43,962 nucleotides of DNA from NCBI RefSeq assembly GCF_002858865.1, contig NZ_PJRR01000020.1, forward strand, positions 1-43,962, read 5' to 3'. The position numbers were made by a program, and so were the translations under genes. The notes beneath the pieces were generated by a model, which was given only the letters and a program-made list of their open reading frames with translations, ran no database searches and was not told where the DNA came from. Numbering within the stretch: position 1 is the stretch's first letter; each line of letters starts with the position of its first letter. Source of the DNA: Caulobacter vibrioides. Its GTDB lineage: Bacteria; Pseudomonadota; Alphaproteobacteria; Caulobacterales; Caulobacteraceae. Below, in pieces: positions 1 to 8,493 of the stretch.

Positions 1-94
1 TGGCCAGCAACCAGATCCCCGGACCGTCCGAGTACCCCCCTCGAACCTGTCCCCGCTCGACCGCCCCCCGCCGCCGCAAATGGTCGCTGGCCAT
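1..94 (-). CDS. N-terminal fragment of an unknown protein, cut by the window edge
   Basis: An ATG at 94 on the minus strand opens a frame that stays open to base 1 (31 codons). It is preceded four bases away by the purine-rich stretch AGGAAAGG, a good ribosome binding site. The fragment begins MASDHLRRRG and reaches a hydrophobic GIWLLA at the edge. It is too short to assign a family. The GC-rich sequence leaves frames open by chance, so the call rests mainly on the ribosome binding site and position. Confidence 0.4.
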   Translation of the reverse strand, partial: MASDHLRRRGAVERGQVRGGYSDGPGIWLLA

Positions 95-245
95 GCGCCC
101 TTTCCTCGCGACGAGGTGGAACCAGTATAGGGCGGGTTTCAACGCCGGGGACAAACTGTCGCGTAAAAGTGGGAAGTGATTGATTTCGTTGGATACGGCG
201 TCGCCGGCGCCGAGCGTTCACGCCCGCCAATCCCCGTAAGACCAG

Positions 246-372
246 TCCCCTCTCCCAGAGGGAGAGGGTGGCCGCGAAGCGGTCGGGAGAGGGGTTTCAA
301 AGCCGCCGCCCTGCCGGCGCGCCGGCCAAGGCCGTACCCCCTCACCCCAACCCTCTCCCCATGGGAGAGGGC
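246..372. repeat. Intergenic palindromic repeat, CCCTCTCCC family (copy 1)
   Basis: This occupies the roughly 290-base gene-free stretch between the left fragment and the first DUF805 gene. It contains CCCCTCTCCC, GGGAGAGGGTGGC and GGTCGGGAGAGGGG, then CCCCTCACCCC and CCCTCTCCCCATGGGAGAGGG, so two hairpins are nested head to head. The same words recur at 34625-34747. The stretch can fold in RNA but has no T-run typical of a terminator. No gene is visible in it. Confidence 0.75.
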
Positions 373-388
373 GCATGGTCACCGCAAC

Positions 389-793
389 CTAGATCGAAAT
401 CGTCTTCAAGGGATTGGGCCCATAGCGATTGGCGCCCTGCTCGCCGCCCATCACGCCCAGCTCGACCACCGACCAGATGATCACCAGCGAGAACAGGAAA
501 TCCAGGAAGTGCTCAGGCTGCGGCCAGACCGCGACCACCGCGATCAGGATCAGCATCGACCACCAGCCCGACCGGCCGCGATCATGCAGACGCTTGGACA
601 GCAGGCAGGCGCCGGTGAACAGCAGGATCGGATAGACGAACCACCCCGTCAGCCAGTGCAGGGTGTAGTTGGCGATCGCCTCGTAGAAGACGGCGACGCC
701 GACCACCACGGCCGAGGCGACCAGGAACGGCGTGCGCGCCAGCCTGCCGTTCGACGACAGGAACAGTTCCGCCAGTTCGCTACGATCGCTCAT
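389..793 (-). CDS. DUF805 family inner-membrane protein
   Basis: A 134-residue protein with about four hydrophobic segments. It shows the DUF805 hallmarks: an N-terminal GRLARTPFL, a central KRLHDRGRSGWW loop and a C-terminal GANRYGPNP. DUF805 proteins are small membrane proteins without an established biochemical role. It is the last of three same-strand DUF805 genes and lies 69 bases after the end of the broken middle copy. Length and motifs are complete, so it is probably functional. No ligand or partner can be read from the sequence. Confidence 0.85.
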   Translation of the reverse strand: MSDRSELAELFLSSNGRLARTPFLVASAVVVGVAVFYEAIANYTLHWLTGWFVYPILLFTGACLLSKRLHDRGRSGWWSMLILIAVVAVWPQPEHFLDFLFSLVIIWSVVELGVMGGEQGANRYGPNPLKTISI

Positions 794-862
794 GCCCGCT
801 CCTTCGAGTCGGCCACGCCGACCGCCGCAATCTAGAGCGAGCGCCGTTCCGGCGCAAAGACG

Positions 863-1387
863 TCAGTCGAAGACGCCGGCCAGGTGATCGCCCACGCCGG
901 GGCGCCCCAGAAATCTCGGCGAAGGGCCATAGGCGTTCGCCTCCGGGGTCCCGTCGATCAAGCCTTAGTCGACGAAGACGTAGACCCAGCCCACCAGGGC
1001 GAACAGCCCACACGCCCCTCCGGCGCTACGCAGGCCCGCGTCAAACAGATAGCCCATGGCCACGCCCGCGCCATAGACAAGGCCGATCAGCATGACGCTA
1101 CGGGCGGCTGGGCGGTTTCGATCATGGCCGCGCTTGGCGGCGATCGCCGCGCTGGGCCAGAACAGCGCCAGATCGATGATCCCTCGGACGGCGTATCCGG
1201 AAGGGTCCTTCATTCCTTCCCGCGTAACAGCCAGGGCCAGGATCACGAGAACGACATGCCCGATCGCCAGCCCCAGCGACGCGAGCAGAAAGTCGAGCCG
1301 CTTCATCCGTCCCGCGAAGGAAAAGAGCGCCCAGAGCACGGGACCGCCCGCCCGGGATCGTTCAGTCGAAGGTCTTGGCGACGTCAT
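863..1387 (-). pseudogene. DUF805 family gene interrupted by an in-frame TAA
   Basis: The frame starts at ATG 1387, inside the end of the upstream DUF805 gene, with weaker alternatives at 1402 or GTG 1339. It encodes LFSFAGRMKRLDFLL and the family loop KRGHDRNRP, then stops at TAA 965-967 directly after VYVFVD. Past the stop the same frame continues for 33 codons as GLIDGTPEANAYGPSPRFLG and ends ..GVFD at 863. This aligns with the neighbour's FIDYGLIDGTKGPNRYG, so the TAA replaces an expected tyrosine. One base (complement of 965) separates TAA from TAC. The truncated product would keep its membrane segments but lose the conserved C-terminal tail. A sequencing error is possible. Confidence 0.75.
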
Positions 1388-1856
1388 CACCCCGCCCGCC
1401 ATGGCCCTTGGGCGAGGCGCCGTAGCGATTGGGGCCCTTGGTCCCGTCGATCAGGCCGTAGTCGATGAACATGTACAGGCCGACTGGGATGATCAGCAGG
1501 CCAAGGACACCGGCCGTCATCACGTCGCCGGCGGCGTTGAAGACCGCGCCGGCCTGGCCCAGCCCGAGACCCGCCGCCATGAGCGTCAAGGTCCACCAAG
1601 CAGGGCGGTTTCGGTCATGGCCTCGCTTGATAGCGATCGCGGCGCTGGGCCAGAGGAACAGCAGCGTCAATCCGAGGCTGAGGGGCATGTAGGTTGACGC
1701 CTCAGCCATCCCCATCCCCATCGCCGCGCCGATGGCGATCAGCAGCACGAAGCGCACGACGCCGAGGCCGATACTGGCGATCCAGTACTCCGATCGCCGG
1801 AAGCGGCCGTCGAAGCTGAAAAGACCTTCGATCACGGGATGGGTTTTGCGAGCCAT
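1362..1856 (-). CDS. DUF805 family inner-membrane protein
   Basis: A 164-residue DUF805 protein beginning MARKTHPVIEGLFSFDGRFR and carrying KRGHDRNRPAWW and the intact tail FIDYGLIDGTKGPNRYG. It has four predicted membrane spans. It starts 44 bases after the carboxylase gene stops on the same strand and its end overlaps the next DUF805 gene, so the block may be cotranscribed. It is the best template for judging the broken middle copy, with which it shares the KRGHDRNRP and GLIDGT words. Function is unknown. Confidence 0.87.
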   Translation of the reverse strand: MARKTHPVIEGLFSFDGRFRRSEYWIASIGLGVVRFVLLIAIGAAMGMGMAEASTYMPLSLGLTLLFLWPSAAIAIKRGHDRNRPAWWTLTLMAAGLGLGQAGAVFNAAGDVMTAGVLGLLIIPVGLYMFIDYGLIDGTKGPNRYGASPKGHGGRGDDVAKTFD

Positions 1857-1900
1857 GAGTCGGAGGCTATCGACTCCACCCCAGGTCGCAAGCCTTATCC

Positions 1901-3898
1901 TTACGCGAACTCGACCAGCACCTCGTCCGCCGCCACCGGGTCGCCGCCCTTGGCGTTGACCGCCTTGACCACCCCGTCGCGCTCGGCGCGGATGATGTTC
2001 TGCATCTTCATGGCTTCGAGCACGCAGACGACCTCGCCCTCGCGGACCTGCTGGCCGGCCGTGACGTCCATCGAGACCACCAGGCCCGGCATCGGCGACA
2101 GCACCAGCTTGGAGGTGTCGGCCGCCTGCTTCTCGGGAAGCTTGTCGTGCAACTCAGCTGAGCGCGGGGTCAGGACCAGCACGCGCGTCTTGGCGGCGCG
2201 GTGGCGGATGGTGAAGCCCTCGGCGGCCGGCGCGGCCTGGACGGTGAAGGCCAGTCCGTTCAGCACGGCCTTGAACACCGGCTTGCCCGGGCGCCAGTCG
2301 ATGTCGGTCAGGAACAGGGTCCGGCCCTCGTCGAGCAGTTCGACCGCCACTGCGCCGTCCTCGCCGCCGACCTTGACCCGGCGACGGGTGTCGCCGATCG
2401 CCACCACCCACTCGTCGCGCGCTTCGCCGATCAGGCCGGACTCGTAGCTGCGGGCCCGGGTCGCATAGACCCGCTGCATGGCCGCGCCCACGGCGGTCAG
2501 AATGTCCAGCTGCACAGCCGTCGGGGTCGTGCCGTTGAAGCCGTCGGGGAACTCGTCCTTGATGTAGCTGGTCGCCAGCGCGCCCGAGCGGAAGCGCTCT
2601 TCGTCCATCACGGCGGCCAGGAACGGGATGTTCTGGCCCAGGCCCTCGATGTGGAAATCTTCCAGCGCCCGGCCCATGCCATCGATGGCGGCCAGGCGGG
2701 TCGGCGCCCAGGTGCAAAGCTTGGAGATCATCGGATCGTAGAACATCGAGATCTCGTCGCCCTCGCGGACGCCGGCGTCGTTGCGGACCTTGTAGCCGTC
2801 TTTCTCGCCTTCGGCCGGCGGGTCGTAGCGCACGAGGCGGCCGATCGAGGGCAGGAACTTGCGGTACGGGTCCTCGGCGTAGATGCGGCTTTCGATGGCC
2901 CAGCCGTTGATCGAGAGGTCCGACTGGCCAAAGGCCATCTTCTCCCCGTAGGCCGAGCGGATCATCTGCTCGACCAAGTCCAGGCCGGTGATCAGTTCGG
3001 TGACCGGGTGTTCGACCTGCAGGCGGGTGTTCATTTCCAGGAAGAAGAAGCTCTTGTCCTGACCGGCGACGAACTCGACCGTGCCAGCTGAGTCATAGTT
3101 CACGGCCTTGGCCAGGGCGACGGCCTGGGCGCCCATGGCGTTGCGGGTGGCCTCGTCCAGCAGCGGGCTGGGGGCTTCCTCGATGACCTTCTGATTGCGG
3201 CGCTGGATCGAACACTCGCGCTCGAACAGGTGGACGACATTGCCGTGCTTGTCGCCCAGCACCTGGATCTCGATGTGGCGCGGGCTCTCGATGAACTTTT
3301 CGATGAAGATGCGGTCGTCGCCGAAGCTGGCCTTGGCCTCGGCGCGGACAGCCGGGAAGCCCTCCTCGACGTCCTTGCGGGTCCAGGCCACGCGGATGCC
3401 CTTGCCACCGCCGCCGGCCGACGCCTTGATCATCACCGGATAGCCGATCTCCTCGGAGATCTTCACGGCCTCGGCGGTGTCGGCGATCTCGCCGATATGG
3501 CCGGGCACGCAGGAGACGCCCGCGGCTTGAGCGAACTTCTTGCTCTCGATCTTGTCGCCCATGGCGCTGATGGCGCCGGGGTTGGGGCCGATGAAGACGA
3601 TGCCCTCGTCGGCGCAGCGCTGGGCGAAGCCGGCGTTCTCGGACAAGAAGCCAAAGCCCGGATGCACGGCCTGCGCGCCCGTTTGCTTGCAGGCGGCGAT
3701 GATCTTGTCGGCGACGAGGTAGGACTGATTGGCCGGCGAGGCGCCGATGTGTACGGTCTCGTCGGCCATCTCCACAGCGAGGCTGCCCGCATCGGCGTCG
3801 GAGTAGACGACCACCGTCTTGATCCCCAGACGACGGCAGGTCTTGATCACCCGGACTGCGATCTCGCCACGGTTGGCGATCAGGATCTTCGAGAACAT
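1901..3898 (-). CDS. pccA: Acetyl/propionyl-CoA carboxylase alpha subunit (biotin carboxylase plus BCCP)
   Basis: A 665-residue biotin-dependent carboxylase alpha chain. It would carboxylate its own biotin with ATP and bicarbonate and pass the carboxyl group to a beta subunit acting on propionyl-CoA or a related acyl-CoA. Visible parts are the biotin carboxylase N-domain (FSKILIANRGEIAVR), the ATP-grasp glycine loop KASAGGGGKGIR near residue 160, the EMNTRLQVEHPVTE segment, and a C-terminal biotinyl domain with EAMKMQ, where Lys631 lies 34 residues from the end. The start at 3898 is preferred over an in-frame codon at 3937 because it opens with the family N-terminus and follows GCGGAAG. No beta subunit is in the window. 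The size and single BCCP fit PccA, but substrate (propionyl, methylcrotonyl, geranyl) cannot be proven from sequence alone. Confidence 0.92.
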   Translation of the reverse strand: MFSKILIANRGEIAVRVIKTCRRLGIKTVVVYSDADAGSLAVEMADETVHIGASPANQSYLVADKIIAACKQTGAQAVHPGFGFLSENAGFAQRCADEGIVFIGPNPGAISAMGDKIESKKFAQAAGVSCVPGHIGEIADTAEAVKISEEIGYPVMIKASAGGGGKGIRVAWTRKDVEEGFPAVRAEAKASFGDDRIFIEKFIESPRHIEIQVLGDKHGNVVHLFERECSIQRRNQKVIEEAPSPLLDEATRNAMGAQAVALAKAVNYDSAGTVEFVAGQDKSFFFLEMNTRLQVEHPVTELITGLDLVEQMIRSAYGEKMAFGQSDLSINGWAIESRIYAEDPYRKFLPSIGRLVRYDPPAEGEKDGYKVRNDAGVREGDEISMFYDPMISKLCTWAPTRLAAIDGMGRALEDFHIEGLGQNIPFLAAVMDEERFRSGALATSYIKDEFPDGFNGTTPTAVQLDILTAVGAAMQRVYATRARSYESGLIGEARDEWVVAIGDTRRRVKVGGEDGAVAVELLDEGRTLFLTDIDWRPGKPVFKAVLNGLAFTVQAAPAAEGFTIRHRAAKTRVLVLTPRSAELHDKLPEKQAADTSKLVLSPMPGLVVSMDVTAGQQVREGEVVCVLEAMKMQNIIRAERDGVVKAVNAKGGDPVAADEVLVEFA

Positions 3899-4000
3899 CG
3901 GCAACTTCCGCCCGCAGTTTTTTGTGCTTTGCAGCATGGCCTATCAGGCCTCGCCGGGTTTGCAAGCTTGCCCTTACGGCGCTAAACCGGACCAAAGGCA

Positions 4001-4014
4001 TGACACCGGTTACC
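4001..4014. promoter_or_regulatory. Candidate LacI-type operator upstream of the large LamG gene
   Basis: TGACACCGGTTACC, with a central ACCGGT, lies 46 bases before the start of the LamG gene. Its first ten bases, TGACACCGGT, are identical to those of the site before the second LamG gene at 12182. CG-centred palindromes of this kind are typical of LacI-family regulators of carbohydrate genes. This copy is a poor palindrome outside the core. No LacI-family gene lies in the window. Confidence 0.45.
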
Positions 4015-4059
4015 GAACACGGGGTCCGAGATGGTCGCCATCGGGAGGAGACGGTCGTC

Positions 4060-7000
4060 ATGAAGTCGATGTTCCTGGGCTCGGCCTGCGCCCTGGCCCT
4101 GGCCGGCGCCGCCAACGCCGCGCCGGCCGGTGATCCGGCGCTTCTCTTCCGGCTGTCGGGCGACAAGGGTCTGGTGGCCGACATCGCCGCCGGCGATCCC
4201 ATTCCGAACTTCGCCGACAAGGTCACCCTGATCGAGGGCAGGAACGGCCAGGGCTTCCGCGCCGCCGATGACGGCGTCGTCTCGTGGAACGCCCCCGGCA
4301 ATATCCAGGCCCAGCGGGGGACCCTCGCCTTCTTCTGGAAGTCCGGCTACCCGGTCGGCGTCGCGCCGTTCGTGATCTTCCGTGTCGGTTACGCCGACCA
4401 TTCCAGCTGGGACATGGCGTTCCTGCGCATCGACTGGAACGGCCAGGGCTTCGACGCCTTCGTCACCGACAATGGCCTCTCGCGCACCCGCGTGTCGTTC
4501 AAGGTCGACAAGGCCCCCGCCCCCGACGCCTGGACGCATCTGGCCTTCACCTGGGACGAGACCACCGGCGTCCAGCTCTTTGTCGACGGCAAGCTGGCGG
4601 CGAAGAAGGAGGCCAAGGCCGTCTATGACGCAGGCCTCGACCAGTTCGGCGTCGCCGGTCGCGTGATCGCGCCGCACCAGGTGCAGAGCCGCTACAACTT
4701 CACGCGCGGCGGGGATCTGGACGAGTTGCGGGTCTATGACCGCCCGCTGGCCGCCAGCGCCATCGCCGCCCTGGCCCGCAACGAAACCCCGGCCATCGCC
4801 GCGCCCGTCGCCACGCTCGATGATCCCGCCGTCCGCGCCGCCTGGAAGCAGCGCTATGGCTGGACCAAGGCCGCGCCGCCGCTCCTGGCCGACGGGAAGA
4901 CCACGATCCGCAAGGTCGAGATCGCCGACGCCAAGGACATCAAGCAGTGGATGTGGCGAGCCAATGACGGCATCTCGGAAACCACCTGGCCCGGCGTCTA
5001 CAACCGCTCGCGCCTGCCCGGCCGCGACGACTATTTCCCGCTGCCGGACTGGAACGTCTATGTCGACGGCGGCAAGGCCCTGACGCTGGCCCTGCCCGAC
5101 GAGCCGATCAACCGCATCGAGATCCAGGGCCCGGCCTATGGCGATCTCTCCTGGGCCGCCAAGGCGGGCGACAAGGGCGCCGGCGTGGCGAGCCGAGCCA
5201 AGGACCAACAGCGCAGCGTCGCGAGCCTGGACCAGCCGCTGAAGGGCGGCGTCCTGACCTTCACGAACGTCGCGCAGGAAACCCCGATCCAGGAGCTCTG
5301 GGCCTATAACGTCTTCGCCGGCGCCGAGCCGAAAGACGCGTTCAAGATGAGCTACACGATCCGGACCGAGGTGGCGCCGGACTATCTCAACCTGGCCGAC
5401 CTGAACGCCTACATCGCGGGCCGCCATCCGATGGGCGAGCGCGCTACGGTCGTCGCCCTTCCCGAAGGCGCGCCGAACCGGCTGCGCCCTGCCGGCGACC
5501 TTACGGCCAAGGGCCTGCCGATCGTCCACGTGCTGATCCCGTCCGGCTTCGGCGATGCGCCGGCGGCCAAGCCGCTGGCTCGCAACTGGGCCTATGGCTG
5601 GGAGAACGCCCGCGACGGCCTGGACGGCGTCGCGCTCGACATCCCCGCCCTGCCCGGCGCGGCCGGGACGATCATCCCCCTGAACATCCAGGTGAAGGAC
5701 CCGATCTGGCCGGGCCGCAACATGATCGACGTCAGCGTCTCGGTGAAGGCCGGCGAGGCCCGCACCGTGTGGCTGGACCTGCGCGACCGCATCCTGACCG
5801 CCGACAGCCTCTACCTGACCCTGGCCGCCGACAGCGCCGAGTTCGGTCCCAAGGCCCTGGACGGCGCCAAGATCCGTCTGGTGCTGAAAGACCGCGACCA
5901 GGCCAAGGTCGAGCACATCCAAGACCGCCTGAACCAGGTGAAGGACAACTGGGCCTTCCTGGTGGAGGAGCACACCACCTCCAAGCGCCAGGGCCTGTAC
6001 CGCCGCCTCTACGCCGACATTTCCGACCTGCTGCGCGTCGATCCGGACAACAAGATCGGCCGCGAGTACTGGGGCGACATCACCTATGGCAGCCAGGGCT
6101 GGCCGGCGTTCGAGCAGCCCAAGCCAAGGGACGACACGCCGCTGTGGGCCTTCCGCCAGTTGGAAGACCTCAAGCAGGTCTCCAAGTTCATCACCTGGTG
6201 GATCGACGAGCGGCAGGCCGACTTCGGCGACTTCGGCGGCGGCCTGTCTGACGACAGCGACCTTCTGCAGCAATGGCCCGGCGTGGCCTTGATGGGCGTG
6301 CAGCCCGACAAGATCACCCACTCGCTGAACCGCCTGACCGACGCGGTCTACAAGAACGGCATGTTCACCGACGGCCTGTCGACCATCGCGACCGACGAAC
6401 TCCACGCCTATGAGGAGGGCATCAACGCCAACGCCGAGGCGATGTACGTCAACTACGGCGATCCGCTGGCGGTCGAGCGCCTGTTCACGACGGTGAAGGC
6501 CTTGCCCCGCATCGTCGACCAGAACCCGGCCGGCCATGTGCACTTCAACACCAACTGGTACAGCGGCAAGATCTCGTATCGCGAGGGCCCGTGGGAGTGG
6601 CAGAAGCCCTATTCGTTCGGCGTCACCCATCCTTCGATCCTGATCGCCGACTACAATGGCGACGCCACGGCCAAGGCCACGGTGCTGGGTCTCGCCGACG
6701 GCTATCTGGCCCACGCCAAGCCCGATGGCTCCCTGCCCAACGAGATCAACTGGCGCAGCGACGCCGAGCGCGGCGGCACGGTGCTGCAGGGCTCGGGCGC
6801 GGATGGTCCGTTCCAGCTGTTCTGGTCGGCCTGGCGCCTCTCGGGCGATGCGAAATATCTGGCGCCCATCCACTGGCGGATCGGCAAGAACGGTCTGAAA
6901 TCGCTGGCGGCGGTCAACGAGAACGCCCTCACCGCGCTGAACCTGGGCGCGCCCAACAAGGACGCCCTGGTCAAGGCCGCCGCCAAGGGCGGCGCGTTCG

Positions 7001-7833
7001 AGCGCTACGCGGCCTGGACCCTCACGGGCGACAAATCCCATCTGGAGGACCTCTACGCCGACGAGATCCAGTGGAACGCCCAGCATATGTACATGCACAC
7101 CGAGGGCCACTGGTGGTCAGACCGCGTGGAGCTGCCGTCCGATTTCCTGCAACGCACCCGCCTGGGCGGCATCGCCAACAAGCGCGGCCAGATGAACCCG
7201 GGCCATACGGTGTCCTGGCGCTTCGACGGCGCTGACGGCACGGATGTGGCCCTGCTGGTCAAGGACGCGACCAGGAGCGGCTTCAAGGTCATCGCCTACA
7301 ACACCACCGACAAGCCGGTGACGGCGACCATGACCGGCTGGAATGTCACGCCCGGCCAGTGGCGCCTGACCCAGGGTCTGGACGCCGATGGTGACGACGC
7401 GATCGACGGCGCCGGCGAAGCGCGCACGGTCGCCTTCGAGCGCAGCCTGGGGACCAGGATCGTCCTGCCCCCGCGCCAGACGACGATCCTCGACATGAGC
7501 CTGGCCAGGGCGGGCGATGATCCGGCTCAGCGCGCGGATCTGGGCGTGGGTCGCGGCGATGTCACGGTGAAAGGCGCTACGGTCACCGCCAGGGTTCACA
7601 GCCTGGGCGCCCAGGATACGGCCACCGCCCGGCTCGACCTGGTCGATCAAGCGGGCAAGGTGCTGAACACCGCCGCGATCCCGCCCCTGAAGGCGCCGCG
7701 CGACTTGCTGCCCAAGACCGCTTCGGTGAAGCTGAAGATCCCTGCGGGCGCAAAGGCTTCGGGCCTGCGGGTCCGCATCGTCTCCAGCCAGCCTCAGAAC
7801 ACCGCCCTGAACGACGAGGTCGTGCTGCCATGA
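4060..7833 (+). CDS. Large secreted LamG-domain protein of unknown function
   Basis: A 1257-residue exported protein. The start at ATG 4060 follows GGGAGGAG nine bases away and opens a signal peptide (MKSMFLGSACALALAG, cleavage near ANAA). Residues about 25-250 look like a LamG/concanavalin-type jelly roll (TLAFFWKSG, AWTHLAFTWDE, FVDGKLAAKK, DLDELRVYDRPL). The middle has a beta-rich part and then, around residues 600-1050, a Trp- and His-rich helical region (HVHFNTNWYSG, GHWWSDRVELPSDFLQR) resembling the alpha/alpha toroids of polysaccharide lyases and glycosidases. A calcium-loop-like DADGDDAIDG and beta domains close the protein. The stop overlaps the next start (ATGA). I cannot name a family with certainty. 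A role in polysaccharide binding or cleavage in the periplasm or outside the cell is inference. Confidence 0.85.
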   Translation: MKSMFLGSACALALAGAANAAPAGDPALLFRLSGDKGLVADIAAGDPIPNFADKVTLIEGRNGQGFRAADDGVVSWNAPGNIQAQRGTLAFFWKSGYPVGVAPFVIFRVGYADHSSWDMAFLRIDWNGQGFDAFVTDNGLSRTRVSFKVDKAPAPDAWTHLAFTWDETTGVQLFVDGKLAAKKEAKAVYDAGLDQFGVAGRVIAPHQVQSRYNFTRGGDLDELRVYDRPLAASAIAALARNETPAIAAPVATLDDPAVRAAWKQRYGWTKAAPPLLADGKTTIRKVEIADAKDIKQWMWRANDGISETTWPGVYNRSRLPGRDDYFPLPDWNVYVDGGKALTLALPDEPINRIEIQGPAYGDLSWAAKAGDKGAGVASRAKDQQRSVASLDQPLKGGVLTFTNVAQETPIQELWAYNVFAGAEPKDAFKMSYTIRTEVAPDYLNLADLNAYIAGRHPMGERATVVALPEGAPNRLRPAGDLTAKGLPIVHVLIPSGFGDAPAAKPLARNWAYGWENARDGLDGVALDIPALPGAAGTIIPLNIQVKDPIWPGRNMIDVSVSVKAGEARTVWLDLRDRILTADSLYLTLAADSAEFGPKALDGAKIRLVLKDRDQAKVEHIQDRLNQVKDNWAFLVEEHTTSKRQGLYRRLYADISDLLRVDPDNKIGREYWGDITYGSQGWPAFEQPKPRDDTPLWAFRQLEDLKQVSKFITWWIDERQADFGDFGGGLSDDSDLLQQWPGVALMGVQPDKITHSLNRLTDAVYKNGMFTDGLSTIATDELHAYEEGINANAEAMYVNYGDPLAVERLFTTVKALPRIVDQNPAGHVHFNTNWYSGKISYREGPWEWQKPYSFGVTHPSILIADYNGDATAKATVLGLADGYLAHAKPDGSLPNEINWRSDAERGGTVLQGSGADGPFQLFWSAWRLSGDAKYLAPIHWRIGKNGLKSLAAVNENALTALNLGAPNKDALVKAAAKGGAFERYAAWTLTGDKSHLEDLYADEIQWNAQHMYMHTEGHWWSDRVELPSDFLQRTRLGGIANKRGQMNPGHTVSWRFDGADGTDVALLVKDATRSGFKVIAYNTTDKPVTATMTGWNVTPGQWRLTQGLDADGDDAIDGAGEARTVAFERSLGTRIVLPPRQTTILDMSLARAGDDPAQRADLGVGRGDVTVKGATVTARVHSLGAQDTATARLDLVDQAGKVLNTAAIPPLKAPRDLLPKTASVKLKIPAGAKASGLRVRIVSSQPQNTALNDEVVLP

Positions 7834-8315
7834 ACAAGACGCTTGCCCTGATCGCCGCCGCCCTGACCCTGTCCGGCGGATACGCCTTCGCCCAGACTGC
7901 GCCGGCGCCCGCTCCTGCCTATTCCAGCCGCGTGGTCACCCTGGCCGAGGCGAAATCGATCGTCGCCGCCGCCGAGGCCGAGGCGCGCAAGAACGGCTGG
8001 ACCATGACCTTCGTCGTGGTCGAGTCCAACGGCCAGCCGGTGCTGCTCGAAAAGATGGACGGCACCCAGTACGGTTCCACCGAAGTGGCGATGAAGAAGG
8101 CCCAGACCGCCGCCAACTTCCGCCGCCCGACCCTGGTGTTCCAGGACGCCGTGAAGAGCGGCACGCTGAACGCGATCTTCACCGGCGCCATGGCCGTGGA
8201 AGGCGGCGAGCTGCTGCTGGCCGACGGCAAGATCGTCGGCGCCATCGGCGTCTCGGGCGGCACGTCGGCCCAGGACGGCGTGGTGGCGCGCGCGGGTCAG
8301 GCGGCGATCAAGTAG
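7830..8315 (+). CDS. Secreted GlcG/HbpS-type (DUF336) protein
   Basis: A 161-residue protein with a clear signal peptide (MNKTLALIAAALTLSGGYAF, cut after AQT or nearby). The mature part has the GlcG/HbpS pattern: VTLAEAKSIVAAAEAEARKN, a TFVVVESNGQPVLLEKMDG strand pair, AMKKAQTAANF, GELLLADGKIVGAIGVSGG and a C-terminal helix. Members bind heme or small ligands, or have unknown roles beside catabolic genes. The ATGA overlap with the large LamG gene implies translational coupling and a shared job in the cell envelope. Heme binding is possible but no diagnostic residue proves it. Confidence 0.85.
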   Translation: MNKTLALIAAALTLSGGYAFAQTAPAPAPAYSSRVVTLAEAKSIVAAAEAEARKNGWTMTFVVVESNGQPVLLEKMDGTQYGSTEVAMKKAQTAANFRRPTLVFQDAVKSGTLNAIFTGAMAVEGGELLLADGKIVGAIGVSGGTSAQDGVVARAGQAAIK

Positions 8316-8342
8316 AACCTTCCGCCAAATCAATCACCTCTG

Positions 8343-8455
8343 TGTCATCCCGGCCGTAGCGCGCAGCGCGGAGAGCCGGGACCCAGGGGGTGTCGAAACG
8401 CGGTGCGCGCGGCCCCTGGGTCCCGGATCGCCTCTACGAGGCGTCCGGGATGACA
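8343..8455. repeat. Intergenic palindromic repeat, TGTCATCCCGG family (copy 1)
   Basis: The element starts TGTCATCCCGG and ends CGGGATGACA, with inner arms CGGGACCCAGGGG and CCCCTGGGTCCCGG. It therefore forms one long imperfect hairpin. A second copy with the same four words lies at 30128-30227. It sits between the convergent GlcG and DJ-1 genes, where it could end transcription in both directions, though no T-run follows. There is no coding content. Confidence 0.85.
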
Positions 8456-8493
8456 AGTGTTTCGGTCTTGTGGGAATGGCGCTGAGGTAACCC

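Noticed and set aside
3982..7110. A 1042-codon open frame antisense to the large LamG gene
   Set aside because: It is rich in Arg/Ala/Gly/Val without domains or signal and mirrors the GC codon bias of the real gene, whose signal peptide, ribosome binding site and LamG motifs are clear.
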